DNA from: Acidimicrobiia bacterium
Lineage (GTDB): Bacteria; Actinomycetota; Acidimicrobiia; Spongiisociales; UBA5794
Direction of reading: 5' to 3'
Assembly (NCBI GenBank): GCA_030065575.1
Contig: JASJDZ010000021.1
Coordinates: forward strand, 1 to 37,180
DNA: 37,180 nucleotides
The notes beneath the pieces were generated by a model that saw only the letters and a list, made by a program, of their open reading frames with translations, searched no databases and was not told the origin of the DNA. Shown here piece after piece: positions 1 to 7,430 of the stretch. Position numbers and translations under genes: made by a program. Within the stretch, counting starts at the first letter, position 1. The number at the start of each line of letters is the position of its first letter.

Positions 1-547
1 AACCGCGCTGCAACAGGCGAAACTCCTGGCGAAGCTGGACTCGTAGGTGGGCATCGAGACGGGCCAGCGGCTCATCCATGAGGAACACTTCCGGGACCCT
101 GACCATGGCCCGGGCGGCCTGAACGAGCTGCTTGTGCCCGGCGCTCAGCTGCCCTGGCTTTCGGCTCAGTAGATGCTCGATCTCGAGAACCCGGGCCTCG
201 GCGTCAACGCGGGCCGTGATCTCATCCTCGGGTGTCTTGCGAATCTTGAGAGGAAAGCCAACGTTGGAGCGGACGTCCATGAAGGGATACAACGCCGAGT
301 CCTGAAACACCATGGCCACACCACGATCGGCCGTCATGACGTCGGTCATGTCCTCGTCATCGAAGAATACCTGGCCGGCTGACAGTGGCTCCAGACCCGC
401 AATGGCTCGGAGCAGCATGGACTTGCCCGCACCGGATGGTCCGAGGACAACCAGTAGTTCGCCGTCTTCGACAATGAACTGATCGATATCGAGCACCAAC
501 GTCGAGTCGCGGACGATTCTGATGCCGTTCAGTTCTATTGAAGCCAT
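1..547 (-). CDS. ABC transporter ATP-binding protein, sugar (CUT1/MalK-like) type, partial
   Basis: Only the first 182 codons are in the window; the gene runs off the left edge. It should energise import of a solute, probably a carbohydrate, as the cytoplasmic nucleotide-binding subunit. The frame starts at ATG 547 (MASIELNGIRI). Walker A is GPSGAGKS at residues 36-43, a Q-loop sits in AMVFQDSALYPFMDVRSNV, and Walker B is VFLMDEPLARLD. The Q-loop and following VRSNVGFPLK resemble MalK/UgpC/MsmX proteins. The signature reads LSAGHKQ rather than LSGGQ, which may mark a subfamily or a degenerate site. The regulatory C-terminal domain and partner permeases lie outside the window, so substrate is not assignable. 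A terminator separates it from the MMPL gene upstream on the same strand. Confidence 0.85.
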   Translation of the reverse strand, partial: MASIELNGIRIVRDSTLVLDIDQFIVEDGELLVVLGPSGAGKSMLLRAIAGLEPLSAGQVFFDDEDMTDVMTADRGVAMVFQDSALYPFMDVRSNVGFPLKIRKTPEDEITARVDAEARVLEIEHLLSRKPGQLSAGHKQLVQAARAMVRVPEVFLMDEPLARLDAHLRVQLRQEFRLLQRG

Positions 548-587
548 GGTTCCTCGCCATCGATCGTACCTGCCTGACAACACCAGT

Positions 588-617
588 GAGCCTCCTCCAC
601 TCCCGTGGAGGAGGCTC
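588..617 (-). terminator. Strong stem-loop downstream of the MMPL gene
   Basis: A perfect 13-bp inverted repeat: GAGCCTCCTCCAC at 588-600, loop TCCC, GTGGAGGAGGCTC at 605-617. It lies 21 bases past the MMPL stop and before the ABC ATPase start, so it probably ends the MMPL transcript. There is no clear T-run on either side. Confidence 0.75.
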
Positions 618-638
618 GGTCAGGAGGCAATCGGTGAC

Positions 639-2840
639 TTATACGAGTTCCGGGATCTTGCCCTCTATGTCCTCAACGATCGGCTGCGGGTCGGGAGTTC
701 CCTCAATATGGATCTCAGGCAGCCAGCTCAGCCAACTCGGGAAGTACCAGTTGAGGTCTCCGAGCAGTTTCATCGTTGCCGGCACGAGGACCGAGCGAAC
801 GATGGTGGCGTCGAGGATGATGGCCACCGCCAGGCCGAACCCCATCTGCTGGAACATCACGAGGTCACCGGCGGCAAACCCACCAAACACCGCAACCATG
901 ATCAGGGCCGCACCCGTGATGATCGCCCCGGTCGAACCCAGCCCGAACGCCACCGATTCGTCGTTGTCTCCGGTGATGTCGTAGCGCTCCTTGATGCGGC
1001 TGAGCAGGAAGATGTGATAGTCCATGGACAGCCCGAACAGCACAGTGAACAGGAACAGCGGGATCCAGGCTTCGATGACATCAGTCTGCTGGAACCCCAG
1101 CACTCCCGCTCCCCATCCATTCTGGAAGACGGCCACGAGCAGCCCATAAGCGGCTCCAACCGAGAGCAGGTTCATGACAATCGCCTTCAGCGGAACCACG
1201 ATGGAGCGGAACACGATCATCAGCAGGACGAAACTGAGCCCGAGCACGAATACGAAGATGATCGGCATCCAGTTGTCGATGACCTCGACGTAGTCCACCA
1301 TCCACGCTGCGGCACCGCTCACGTACACATCGTCTGCTCCGGCACCAAAGACCTCAGGGATAACTGTGGTGCGGAGGTCGGCAATCTCGGTGCGGGCCGC
1401 ATTCGTCGACGGATCTAGCTTGGTCACCGCCGCGACGAGGGTGATCTCGCCATCCGGGCTTGGGGTGACGGCGACATCGCCATAGGCAGGATCGGCTTCG
1501 AGGGCTGCGACGAGCGCATCGATCTCGCTATCACGGCCGACGCCGTCGATGACTACGTCGGTGGTGACAACACCGGCACCGAACTCCGCATTGAGCACAC
1601 CGAATGCGTGGCGCCCGGGGCTGTCCTCCGGGAGCGAGTCGATGTAGTTCTGGCCTGTGCTCAAGCCGAGATAAGGTGAGGCCAGAGCGAGCAACAGGCC
1701 GCCGGCAAGCAGCATGCTGACCACCGGGCGGGCGGTGACAACATCAGTCACCCGGTGCCAGAACCGGCCGCCGCCCTCGTGGTATCCGGTACCGGACAGG
1801 CCGGGGATCTTGCCCTTGTTGACCCGATCGCCGAGCAGCCCGAGCACTGCGGGCAGCAGGGTCAGGGCAGCTGCGACCGAAGCAACGACGACGAGGATCG
1901 CGCCCATTCCCAGGCTGCGCATGACTGTGTCGGGCATGATGAGCAGCCCGAACAGTGCGATGACAACGGTCATTCCGGAGAAGAAGACTGCACGGGTTGC
2001 CGAATCGCCTGCCACGATCACAGCGTCGAGGATGAGGCGCCCCCGGGCCCGTTCCTCCCGGAATCGTTGGACGATGAACAGGGTGTAGTCGATGCCGACC
2101 GCCAGCCCGATCATCATGATCATGTTGACGACGAACAGCGACAGATCGAAGGCCTGGCCGACGATGACCGTCATCCCCATCGCGACGAAGATGGCCAGCA
2201 GAGCCAGCAGAATGGGAATCCCGGCGGCAACGACCGCTCCAAACACGACCACGAGGATGACCAACGCCACGGGAAGGCCGATGAGCTCGCCACGCTGCAT
2301 CGTCTCGGTGGCGAGGGCGCCAAACTCTGCGTTGATCGACCCCTCCCCCGCCGTGGTGACCAGGTAGCCGTCACGATTGGCGGCCTCCACAGCCCCCAGC
2401 AGCGGCTGGACGAGCACATCGGCATCGCCTTCGCCGACGATCGTTGCCATGATCAGCGCAGTGGTGCCGTCGGCTGAGGTCATCCCCGGGGCACCGTCGC
2501 GATACGAGACGGCAGACGCCACATTCTCGCTTCCCCGCAGCTGCGCAACTAGCTCGTCAACTCCGGCGTCGAACTCGGCGTCGCCGGCCACTGTGGTGGA
2601 CGACTCGAAGACAACAAACTCCTGCAGCCCGTCGTCGGCGGGATAGTGGGCTGCAACGAGGTCGTCTGCTTGCTGCGATTCGGTCGCGGTGAGTAGCTCA
2701 CCATCCTGAGTGAGCACGCTGTCGATGTTGCCGGCAAGCACAAATGCAGCTGCGACCGCGACAACCCAAATGGTGATCGTCCGCCAGGGATGGGCGGCGG
2801 CGGCCCCGGCCATCCGGCCGGTGAATCCCGTCTTCTTCAT
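639..2840 (-). CDS. MMPL/RND family transporter
   Basis: A 733-residue integral membrane protein of the MMPL branch of the RND superfamily, which exports lipids or hydrophobic compounds across the cytoplasmic membrane using the proton gradient. Start is ATG 2840 (MKKTGFTGRMAGAAAAHP), preceded by AGGAG; a longer reading to 2954 has no better signal. TM1 is near residues 20-40, followed by an extracytoplasmic loop, then a block of helices including VGIDYTLFIVQRFREE. A second loop and a second helix block with GLSMDYHIFLLSRIKER follow. The repeated G-x-D-Y-x-x-F/I motif in the two halves is typical of MMPL pores. It is transcribed alone and divergently from the lipoprotein at 3140. The substrate is unknown. 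Confidence 0.92.
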   Translation of the reverse strand: MKKTGFTGRMAGAAAAHPWRTITIWVVAVAAAFVLAGNIDSVLTQDGELLTATESQQADDLVAAHYPADDGLQEFVVFESSTTVAGDAEFDAGVDELVAQLRGSENVASAVSYRDGAPGMTSADGTTALIMATIVGEGDADVLVQPLLGAVEAANRDGYLVTTAGEGSINAEFGALATETMQRGELIGLPVALVILVVVFGAVVAAGIPILLALLAIFVAMGMTVIVGQAFDLSLFVVNMIMMIGLAVGIDYTLFIVQRFREERARGRLILDAVIVAGDSATRAVFFSGMTVVIALFGLLIMPDTVMRSLGMGAILVVVASVAAALTLLPAVLGLLGDRVNKGKIPGLSGTGYHEGGGRFWHRVTDVVTARPVVSMLLAGGLLLALASPYLGLSTGQNYIDSLPEDSPGRHAFGVLNAEFGAGVVTTDVVIDGVGRDSEIDALVAALEADPAYGDVAVTPSPDGEITLVAAVTKLDPSTNAARTEIADLRTTVIPEVFGAGADDVYVSGAAAWMVDYVEVIDNWMPIIFVFVLGLSFVLLMIVFRSIVVPLKAIVMNLLSVGAAYGLLVAVFQNGWGAGVLGFQQTDVIEAWIPLFLFTVLFGLSMDYHIFLLSRIKERYDITGDNDESVAFGLGSTGAIITGAALIMVAVFGGFAAGDLVMFQQMGFGLAVAIILDATIVRSVLVPATMKLLGDLNWYFPSWLSWLPEIHIEGTPDPQPIVEDIEGKIPELV

Positions 2841-3139
2841 TTCACTCTCCTCTTCCGTTCCGGCATCCGCCGGTTCGATTCCTCTCACTGACGAGCATGG
2901 GGAATCGCTCACAGGTGAGCTATTGGGCATCTCCCTTGCGATACCCGGAGTCACCCCGGAGCGCTCTCGGGGTCATCCCTCAGGAGCAGAGAAAGGGACC
3001 TGGGCCTTCAACAAAGGGACGACCGCAGAAGCGAAGAAGGCCGATGATGAGAAGACTCGCCCGAAACGCACGCATCTCGCGTAGTTTCGGGGGTTGAGGA
3101 CCCTAGACGACCGCAAATCACAGGGGAAGGTGTCCAAAC
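2841..3139. other. Divergent intergenic region (MMPL / lipoprotein)
   Basis: About 300 bases between two divergent starts. It must carry both promoters. Small frames read through it but none has a convincing ribosome site or protein-like composition. I see no RNA gene, clear operator or long inverted repeat. Confidence 0.5.
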
Positions 3140-3730
3140 GTGAAGAACTCAAAGTTGCTTGTCTTGCTGATAGCGCTGGCTCTGGCCATCACGGCTTGTG
3201 GTGACTCTCTCGAGGAGCAGGTAGTGGAGCAGATCCTGGAGAGCGGAGATAGCGATATCAGCGACATCGACATCGACTCCGATTCCGGTGAGATCAACAT
3301 CTCGATCGAAGGTGAGGACGGGGGCGAAGTCAGCATCAGCGGCAGCGGGGAGGACGACGACTTCAGCATGGTGATCGAGGGTGAAGACGGCGAGGTCATG
3401 ACAATCGGCTCAGGCGAGATCCCCGAGGGGCTGCAGGTGCCGGTCCCTGATGGGGGGAAGATCCTCACAACCTTCTCCAGCGGTGAAGACATCATGGTTA
3501 TGTTGGAGTACCCGGCCTCCCAGTTCGATCAGCTGGTCAGCGTTTACGACGCGGCGCTCGACGGTGACGAAGTGCAGCGCACCAACTCCACAATGTCCAC
3601 CGATGAAGGCACCATCAGGAGTACGGGCTGGTACGGCAACGTCATCTTCGTGACCTTGAACGACTGCCACTCGGCGGACACCAGTGAGCTTGACAGTGTC
3701 TGCCTCCAGATCAACCAAACCGGGTCCTAG
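3140..3730 (+). CDS. Acidic lipoprotein, function unknown
   Basis: A 196-residue predicted lipoprotein beginning at GTG 3140, with a purine-rich site AGGGGAAGG at 3122-3130. The N-terminus is a classic lipoprotein signal: Lys/Asn, a Leu/Ala/Ile core, then lipobox ITAC with the lipidated Cys at residue 20. Residues about 22-95 are rich in Asp, Glu, Gly and Ser, with alternating hydrophobic/acidic strands (IDIDSD, INISIEGEDGG, VSISGSG) that suggest repeated beta strands or a flexible, possibly cation-binding, segment. The C-terminal half looks globular and ends in a two-Cys region (LNDCHSADTSELDSVC). I do not recognise a named family. It probably sits on the outer face of the membrane. Confidence 0.85.
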   Translation: MKNSKLLVLLIALALAITACGDSLEEQVVEQILESGDSDISDIDIDSDSGEINISIEGEDGGEVSISGSGEDDDFSMVIEGEDGEVMTIGSGEIPEGLQVPVPDGGKILTTFSSGEDIMVMLEYPASQFDQLVSVYDAALDGDEVQRTNSTMSTDEGTIRSTGWYGNVIFVTLNDCHSADTSELDSVCLQINQTGS

Positions 3731-3764
3731 CTCCGCAATCTGAACCCTTGCTTGCCCCCGTCGC

Positions 3765-5207
3765 CTAATGGTGATGAGGGGCGCCGCCGCCGTCTGCAGT
3801 GACTGCGGCCAGCCACGTGGTGAACGGAACGGCGGCGACCAGGCCGATGCTGCCAACCAGGGTACGAACGATCTCGACGGCAACCACCTCGCTGTTGGCA
3901 ACGGTGCCGAGCGACTGCGCTGACAGGACGAACAGCACCATGAGGGGCAGCGAGGCGCCGGCGTAGGCCAGCAAGAGGGTATTGACCATCGATGCGATGT
4001 GGTCGCGCCCGACCTTCATCCCGCGCCGAAAGAGATCACTAGCCGTCAGATCCTTGTTCGCCGCCTTCAGTTCCCACACGGCTGAGGCCTGGGTCACGGT
4101 GACATCATCGATGGCACCGGCAGCACCGAGGACTATGCCTGCAAGCAGCAGGCCCCTGACGTCCACATCGTTGAACAGAGTCAGCAGCGAGCTCTCCTCC
4201 GAGACGAGACCACTGAATTCAGACATCCCGACGACAACCGCCGACAGGACGGCGGTGAGAGCGAGCGCGCCCATCGTGCCGATCACGGCCACCGAGGTCA
4301 TCCGGGTGAACCCATGCGCCAGGTATAGGGCTACAAACGCAATGCCGGCAGAGCCGAAAACCGCAACGAGCACGGGACTCCGCCCATCCAGGATGGCGGG
4401 GAGGATGAACAGAAGCAGTATGCCGACGCTGGCCACCAGACCGCCGAGTGCGGCCGCCCCCCGCCATCGGCCCAGCCATACAACAACAGCAGCAAACAAG
4501 AGAGTGAGCCAGACGAGAACGGACCGACGTTGGAAGTCGGCAAACCGATACTGTCGTCGTGGCGACTCGGGGGTCACGCTGAACACTTCGAACTCGCCGT
4601 CGTCGCCCTCGATGAAGTCAACGATGACGGCAGCACCGACGAAGTACGATCCGTCATCTTCGCCGGGGAAGAGCTCGTAGTTGACGATATCGGCCGTATC
4701 TGCGTCGGCAATCACCAATGAGAGAGTGCGACAGGTCTGGGTTTCATCGAATGAACAAGGCTCGTCGATCATCTGTCGGATCGTGGCGTTGGCCGGGATG
4801 TAGGACATCACCGCGATCTGCCCTACACGGAAGTCGGGCAGGGTTGCCCCTTGACCAAACTCCTGGGTAAGTACGAAGCCCACGTCGGGCCCTGCGGCGA
4901 GCTCGAAGTCGACCTTCGTGCAAGTAATCGAGGATGCGCCGGAGCATCCCGACTCCTCAATCCGAATCACTTTGGCTTCGTGGAACTGCGAGGGGACTCC
5001 CAGGGTCGAAAGCGCCTCCGCGTCATCAGACTTCTCCCCGGTCGGCCAGAGAGCAATCATGCCCACGAGGGTTATGACGCCGAGTGCGAATGCCAGCCAG
5101 CCCGGCCAGCCCCAGCGGGCCTGCTGGTCGTCCTCAGGCCGATCGCCGTATTGGAGCCACTCGTCGAGCGCGGCTTCGGAAGCTACCTCTGATTCCCGGT
5201 CGTCCAT
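3765..5207 (-). CDS. YibE/F family membrane protein
   Basis: A 480-residue protein matching the YibE/F family (PF07907), multi-pass membrane proteins of unknown biochemical role. Start is ATG 5207 (MDDRESEVASEAALDEW). One helix lies near residues 38-56 (WLAFALGVITLVGMIALWP), then an extracytoplasmic domain of about 170 residues with Cys pairs (SGCSGASSITC, PCSFDETQTC), then seven or eight helices. The second half holds the family-typical stretch GAAGAIDDVTVTQASAVWEL followed by GRDHIASMVNTLLLAYAGASLPL. It ends in HHH. The gene lies 31 bases after the DUF3179 gene on the same strand, so they are probably co-transcribed. Confidence 0.88.
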   Translation of the reverse strand: MDDRESEVASEAALDEWLQYGDRPEDDQQARWGWPGWLAFALGVITLVGMIALWPTGEKSDDAEALSTLGVPSQFHEAKVIRIEESGCSGASSITCTKVDFELAAGPDVGFVLTQEFGQGATLPDFRVGQIAVMSYIPANATIRQMIDEPCSFDETQTCRTLSLVIADADTADIVNYELFPGEDDGSYFVGAAVIVDFIEGDDGEFEVFSVTPESPRRQYRFADFQRRSVLVWLTLLFAAVVVWLGRWRGAAALGGLVASVGILLLFILPAILDGRSPVLVAVFGSAGIAFVALYLAHGFTRMTSVAVIGTMGALALTAVLSAVVVGMSEFSGLVSEESSLLTLFNDVDVRGLLLAGIVLGAAGAIDDVTVTQASAVWELKAANKDLTASDLFRRGMKVGRDHIASMVNTLLLAYAGASLPLMVLFVLSAQSLGTVANSEVVAVEIVRTLVGSIGLVAAVPFTTWLAAVTADGGGAPHHH

Positions 5208-5238
5208 GGGCCGATGATGGCACAGCCTGCTCGATGAG

Positions 5239-6669
5239 TCAGCGACTCCAGACGATCGTATCCGTGTAGAACTGGCTCCAGGCAAACCAGAAGGCTTGAT
5301 GGGACGCAAGGTCGTTCCCGTCAGCAGTCGAGGCTCGGAAACCACCGCCATCCCGAGTCACGATGACACCATTGAACGACACCTCCCCACCGGAGTCGAG
5401 AGCCGCCTGAAGCGCAGTAATCGGGAAGGCGATCGGAGTTCCATCAGGAGCAATCGCCCCGAGCACTGCCTCCTGGACCGGGAGACGCGGATCGACGTCG
5501 CCAACGGGGAAGATCGGGCCATCGTCGTCCCGGCCCCGCAGCGGATCGGCCGGATAGTCGATACCCCGGCCGCCGCCCCGAGCGACGATCGTGGTATCGG
5601 GATGCTCCGCTTTCCACTCACCCCAAGTGCTGGTCACCACCGCAATCGGCTCGAGCTCGTACCCAACCTCGCGAAGTGGCCCGGTAACGGCAACACCAAG
5701 GAAGGTGTCGAACATGGATCCGGTACCGAGGTCGTACATCACTTTGTTGGAGCGGGACAGTAGTCCCGACGTTCTCAGCACGAGGGTGTCGATGCCATCG
5801 GGGACAACGTCGGTGTAGAAAGCCTGCGCCGATCCACAGAGGGTGCAATAGGGCATCCCGATGCGGCGATCGCCGAGGGTGTCATTCACCATCTCGTGAA
5901 CTTCCATGATGTTCTTTGGATACGCCCGGGATTCGCCATTGACCGTCACTCCAAACACCACTGCGTCATCTGGATACCAGGAGCCTTGCTCGGCTGGAGT
6001 TACGGGCGGGTCATCGAGCGCCGGGATACACCCCCGAGGGCAACCCTCGAGTGTGCCGAGTGGCCGGTTGTCGATGAACACGCCACCCCACGAGACAAGA
6101 CGCCAGTCGATGTCAGCAGCTGTGTCGGCAAAGAACGGCTGCCAGCCGGGCTCGAGGAGTGTGAACAGCCGTTCCTTGTACCCGGAGTATCCCGGTGGAG
6201 CCGGCGTGTCCCAGGCGATCAGGTAGTCGTTCATTTCCCGCCACGGTGAATCAGCGAGGCGGGGCGCCACCTCGGTGCCGGCAAGGGCGTTGAAGGCGTC
6301 AACGGTCGCTCGCCAGGCCGCGCTACTGCGCAGGAACCGCTGTACATCGGCGAGTAGCCAGGCCAATCGGACATCACCGGTGGTCCCGAAGGCAGCTATG
6401 TCCTCTACTTCGACGGCGTCGCTGAGAGATGCCCACACTCGTTCGACGACGGCAACGGTCTCGTCGTCGAGTGGTCCGGTGGGCGCGGATGGGGCCGGCG
6501 GAATCTCATCACCGTCGCTGTTGACCAGGCCCGGGTCGGGAGCTGCCGAGGAGACTGAGGTCGCCGTCGATGACGGGTCTTCGGCGGTGGGACCGCCCGA
6601 GCAAGCGGTCGCCACCAGCAAGATCACGACGAGAGCAATGCCACGGTTCACACCGATGAAACTAGCCAT
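5239..6669 (-). CDS. DUF3179 domain-containing lipoprotein
   Basis: A 476-residue lipoprotein whose body matches DUF3179 (PF11376). Start is ATG 6669 (MASFIGVNRGIALVV); the signal ends in lipobox VATAC. Residues about 25-75 are a Ser/Thr/Pro/Asp-rich linker. The C-terminal part carries the family hallmarks: a Cys pair CPRGC, an AYP stretch (ESRAYPKNIMEVHEMVND) and the IGMPYCTLCGSA motif, whose two Cys could form a redox or metal site. The biochemical role is unknown. It is the first gene of a probable two-gene unit with the YibE/F gene; it may act at the cell surface. Confidence 0.87.
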   Translation of the reverse strand: MASFIGVNRGIALVVILLVATACSGGPTAEDPSSTATSVSSAAPDPGLVNSDGDEIPPAPSAPTGPLDDETVAVVERVWASLSDAVEVEDIAAFGTTGDVRLAWLLADVQRFLRSSAAWRATVDAFNALAGTEVAPRLADSPWREMNDYLIAWDTPAPPGYSGYKERLFTLLEPGWQPFFADTAADIDWRLVSWGGVFIDNRPLGTLEGCPRGCIPALDDPPVTPAEQGSWYPDDAVVFGVTVNGESRAYPKNIMEVHEMVNDTLGDRRIGMPYCTLCGSAQAFYTDVVPDGIDTLVLRTSGLLSRSNKVMYDLGTGSMFDTFLGVAVTGPLREVGYELEPIAVVTSTWGEWKAEHPDTTIVARGGGRGIDYPADPLRGRDDDGPIFPVGDVDPRLPVQEAVLGAIAPDGTPIAFPITALQAALDSGGEVSFNGVIVTRDGGGFRASTADGNDLASHQAFWFAWSQFYTDTIVWSR

Positions 6670-6787
6670 AGGCCACAGTCGAGCCTGCCGATTCCTGGTT
6701 ACCAATCCGTGAACACCGGGACACGGTGGCACCAGCTCGAGCGCGCCGGCTCACTCCGGGCAGACTCGAGATCCGTCGCAGGAGGCT

Positions 6788-7321
6788 TCAGCCGCCGAGC
6801 GCAGCAATGACCTCGTCTATGTCGGCGTGATCTCCGGCAAAGTCCTCGAAGTCCTCATAGAGAACCTCGTCGCCGGGTGCCATCACGATGGTGGCGCCAA
6901 GTTGCATCGGCCGATCTCCAGCCTTGTTCTGACGATGTCCCTCCTTGAAGGACCGGAACCCGGCAGACAGCTGACTCCCCTTGAGGAGCGAAGCCAACCC
7001 CAATGTGCCGGTGCCGACGACCTGCGCAGCCGTGCCGTCTTCATCGAGAAGCACCGGGAATGGCACCTGCTCATCCTCGATGAAAGCCTTGGCGTAGTTC
7101 CTGCCCCCGGTACCAATGGCAGTTACCCGAGCCCCCGTGGCGAGGATCTCGTCATATCGATCGCGGACCTGACCGGCCCGCTGGCGGCAGGTCAGTCAGC
7201 CGAAGTGGCGCAGAAAGAGGAGGACCTGCGGCTGCTCCGTCCAGAGATCTCCGAGGCGCTGCTCGGTGCCGTCCGGGTCGACGAGGACTTCATCGGCGAG
7301 TTGGCGCGAGTCGAATGTCAT
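6788..7321 (-). CDS. Peroxiredoxin-like (AhpC/TSA_2) protein, probable selenoprotein with in-frame UGA
   Basis: The frame from ATG 7321 (MTFDSRQLADEVLVD; AGGAG just upstream) runs 177 codons to TGA 6790-6788, with one internal TGA at 7198-7196, codon 42. It reads LLFLRHFG-(TGA)-LTCRQRAGQV. Peroxiredoxin-like proteins of the AhpC/TSA_2 type (PF13911) have Cys here, in an HFGCxxC motif, so the TGA replaces the catalytic Cys and leaves UxxC with Cys45. The rest is intact on both sides: TGARVTAIGTGG, VPFPVLLDEDGTAAQVVG and the family-typical ending MQLGATIVMAPGDEVLYE / AGDHADIDEVIAAL. A hairpin follows the TGA directly. The product is probably a cytoplasmic thiol/selenol oxidoreductase. If Sec is not inserted, the fallback would be restart at Met 86, lacking the active site. 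selA, selB, selC and selD are not in the window. Confidence 0.8.
7166..7195 (-). promoter_or_regulatory. SECIS-like hairpin directly after in-frame UGA
   Basis: On the minus strand, starting three bases after the TGA, GACCTG-CCG-CC pairs with GG-C-CGG-T-CAGGTC around loop AGCG: 11 pairs spanning 7193-7166, with single bulged T and C on the 3' side. G is the second loop base. A register of six pairs (CTGACC/GGTCAG) is also possible. Bacterial SECIS elements sit in the coding region right after the UGA. Here the loop is 13 bases from the UGA, at the short end of what I recall for known elements. Confidence 0.6.
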
Positions 7322-7430
7322 GTTTCTCCTTTGGGGCAGATTCTACAGATTCGAAGGCCGACGACTCCGCCACGCCGAGCTCGACGGATTCCTAGCTATC
7401 AATCCAGGAGAACCAGGATATGGTGGCAGC

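Noticed and set aside
522..1418. Plus-strand frame of 298 codons opposite the MMPL gene
   Set aside because: Very rich in His, Asp, Glu and Gln, typical of antisense reading of a membrane protein gene; no ribosome site or homology.
6788..7066. A short independent protein from Met 86 of the peroxiredoxin-like frame
   Set aside because: It begins mid-domain and lacks the N-terminal half and active site that are intact upstream of the TGA in the same frame; a selenoprotein explains the whole frame better.
6788..7321. Peroxiredoxin-like gene as a pseudogene with a nonsense mutation
   Set aside because: The only stop falls exactly on the catalytic Cys position, the second Cys is kept, there is no other damage and a hairpin follows. 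It remains possible until the Sec machinery is checked.
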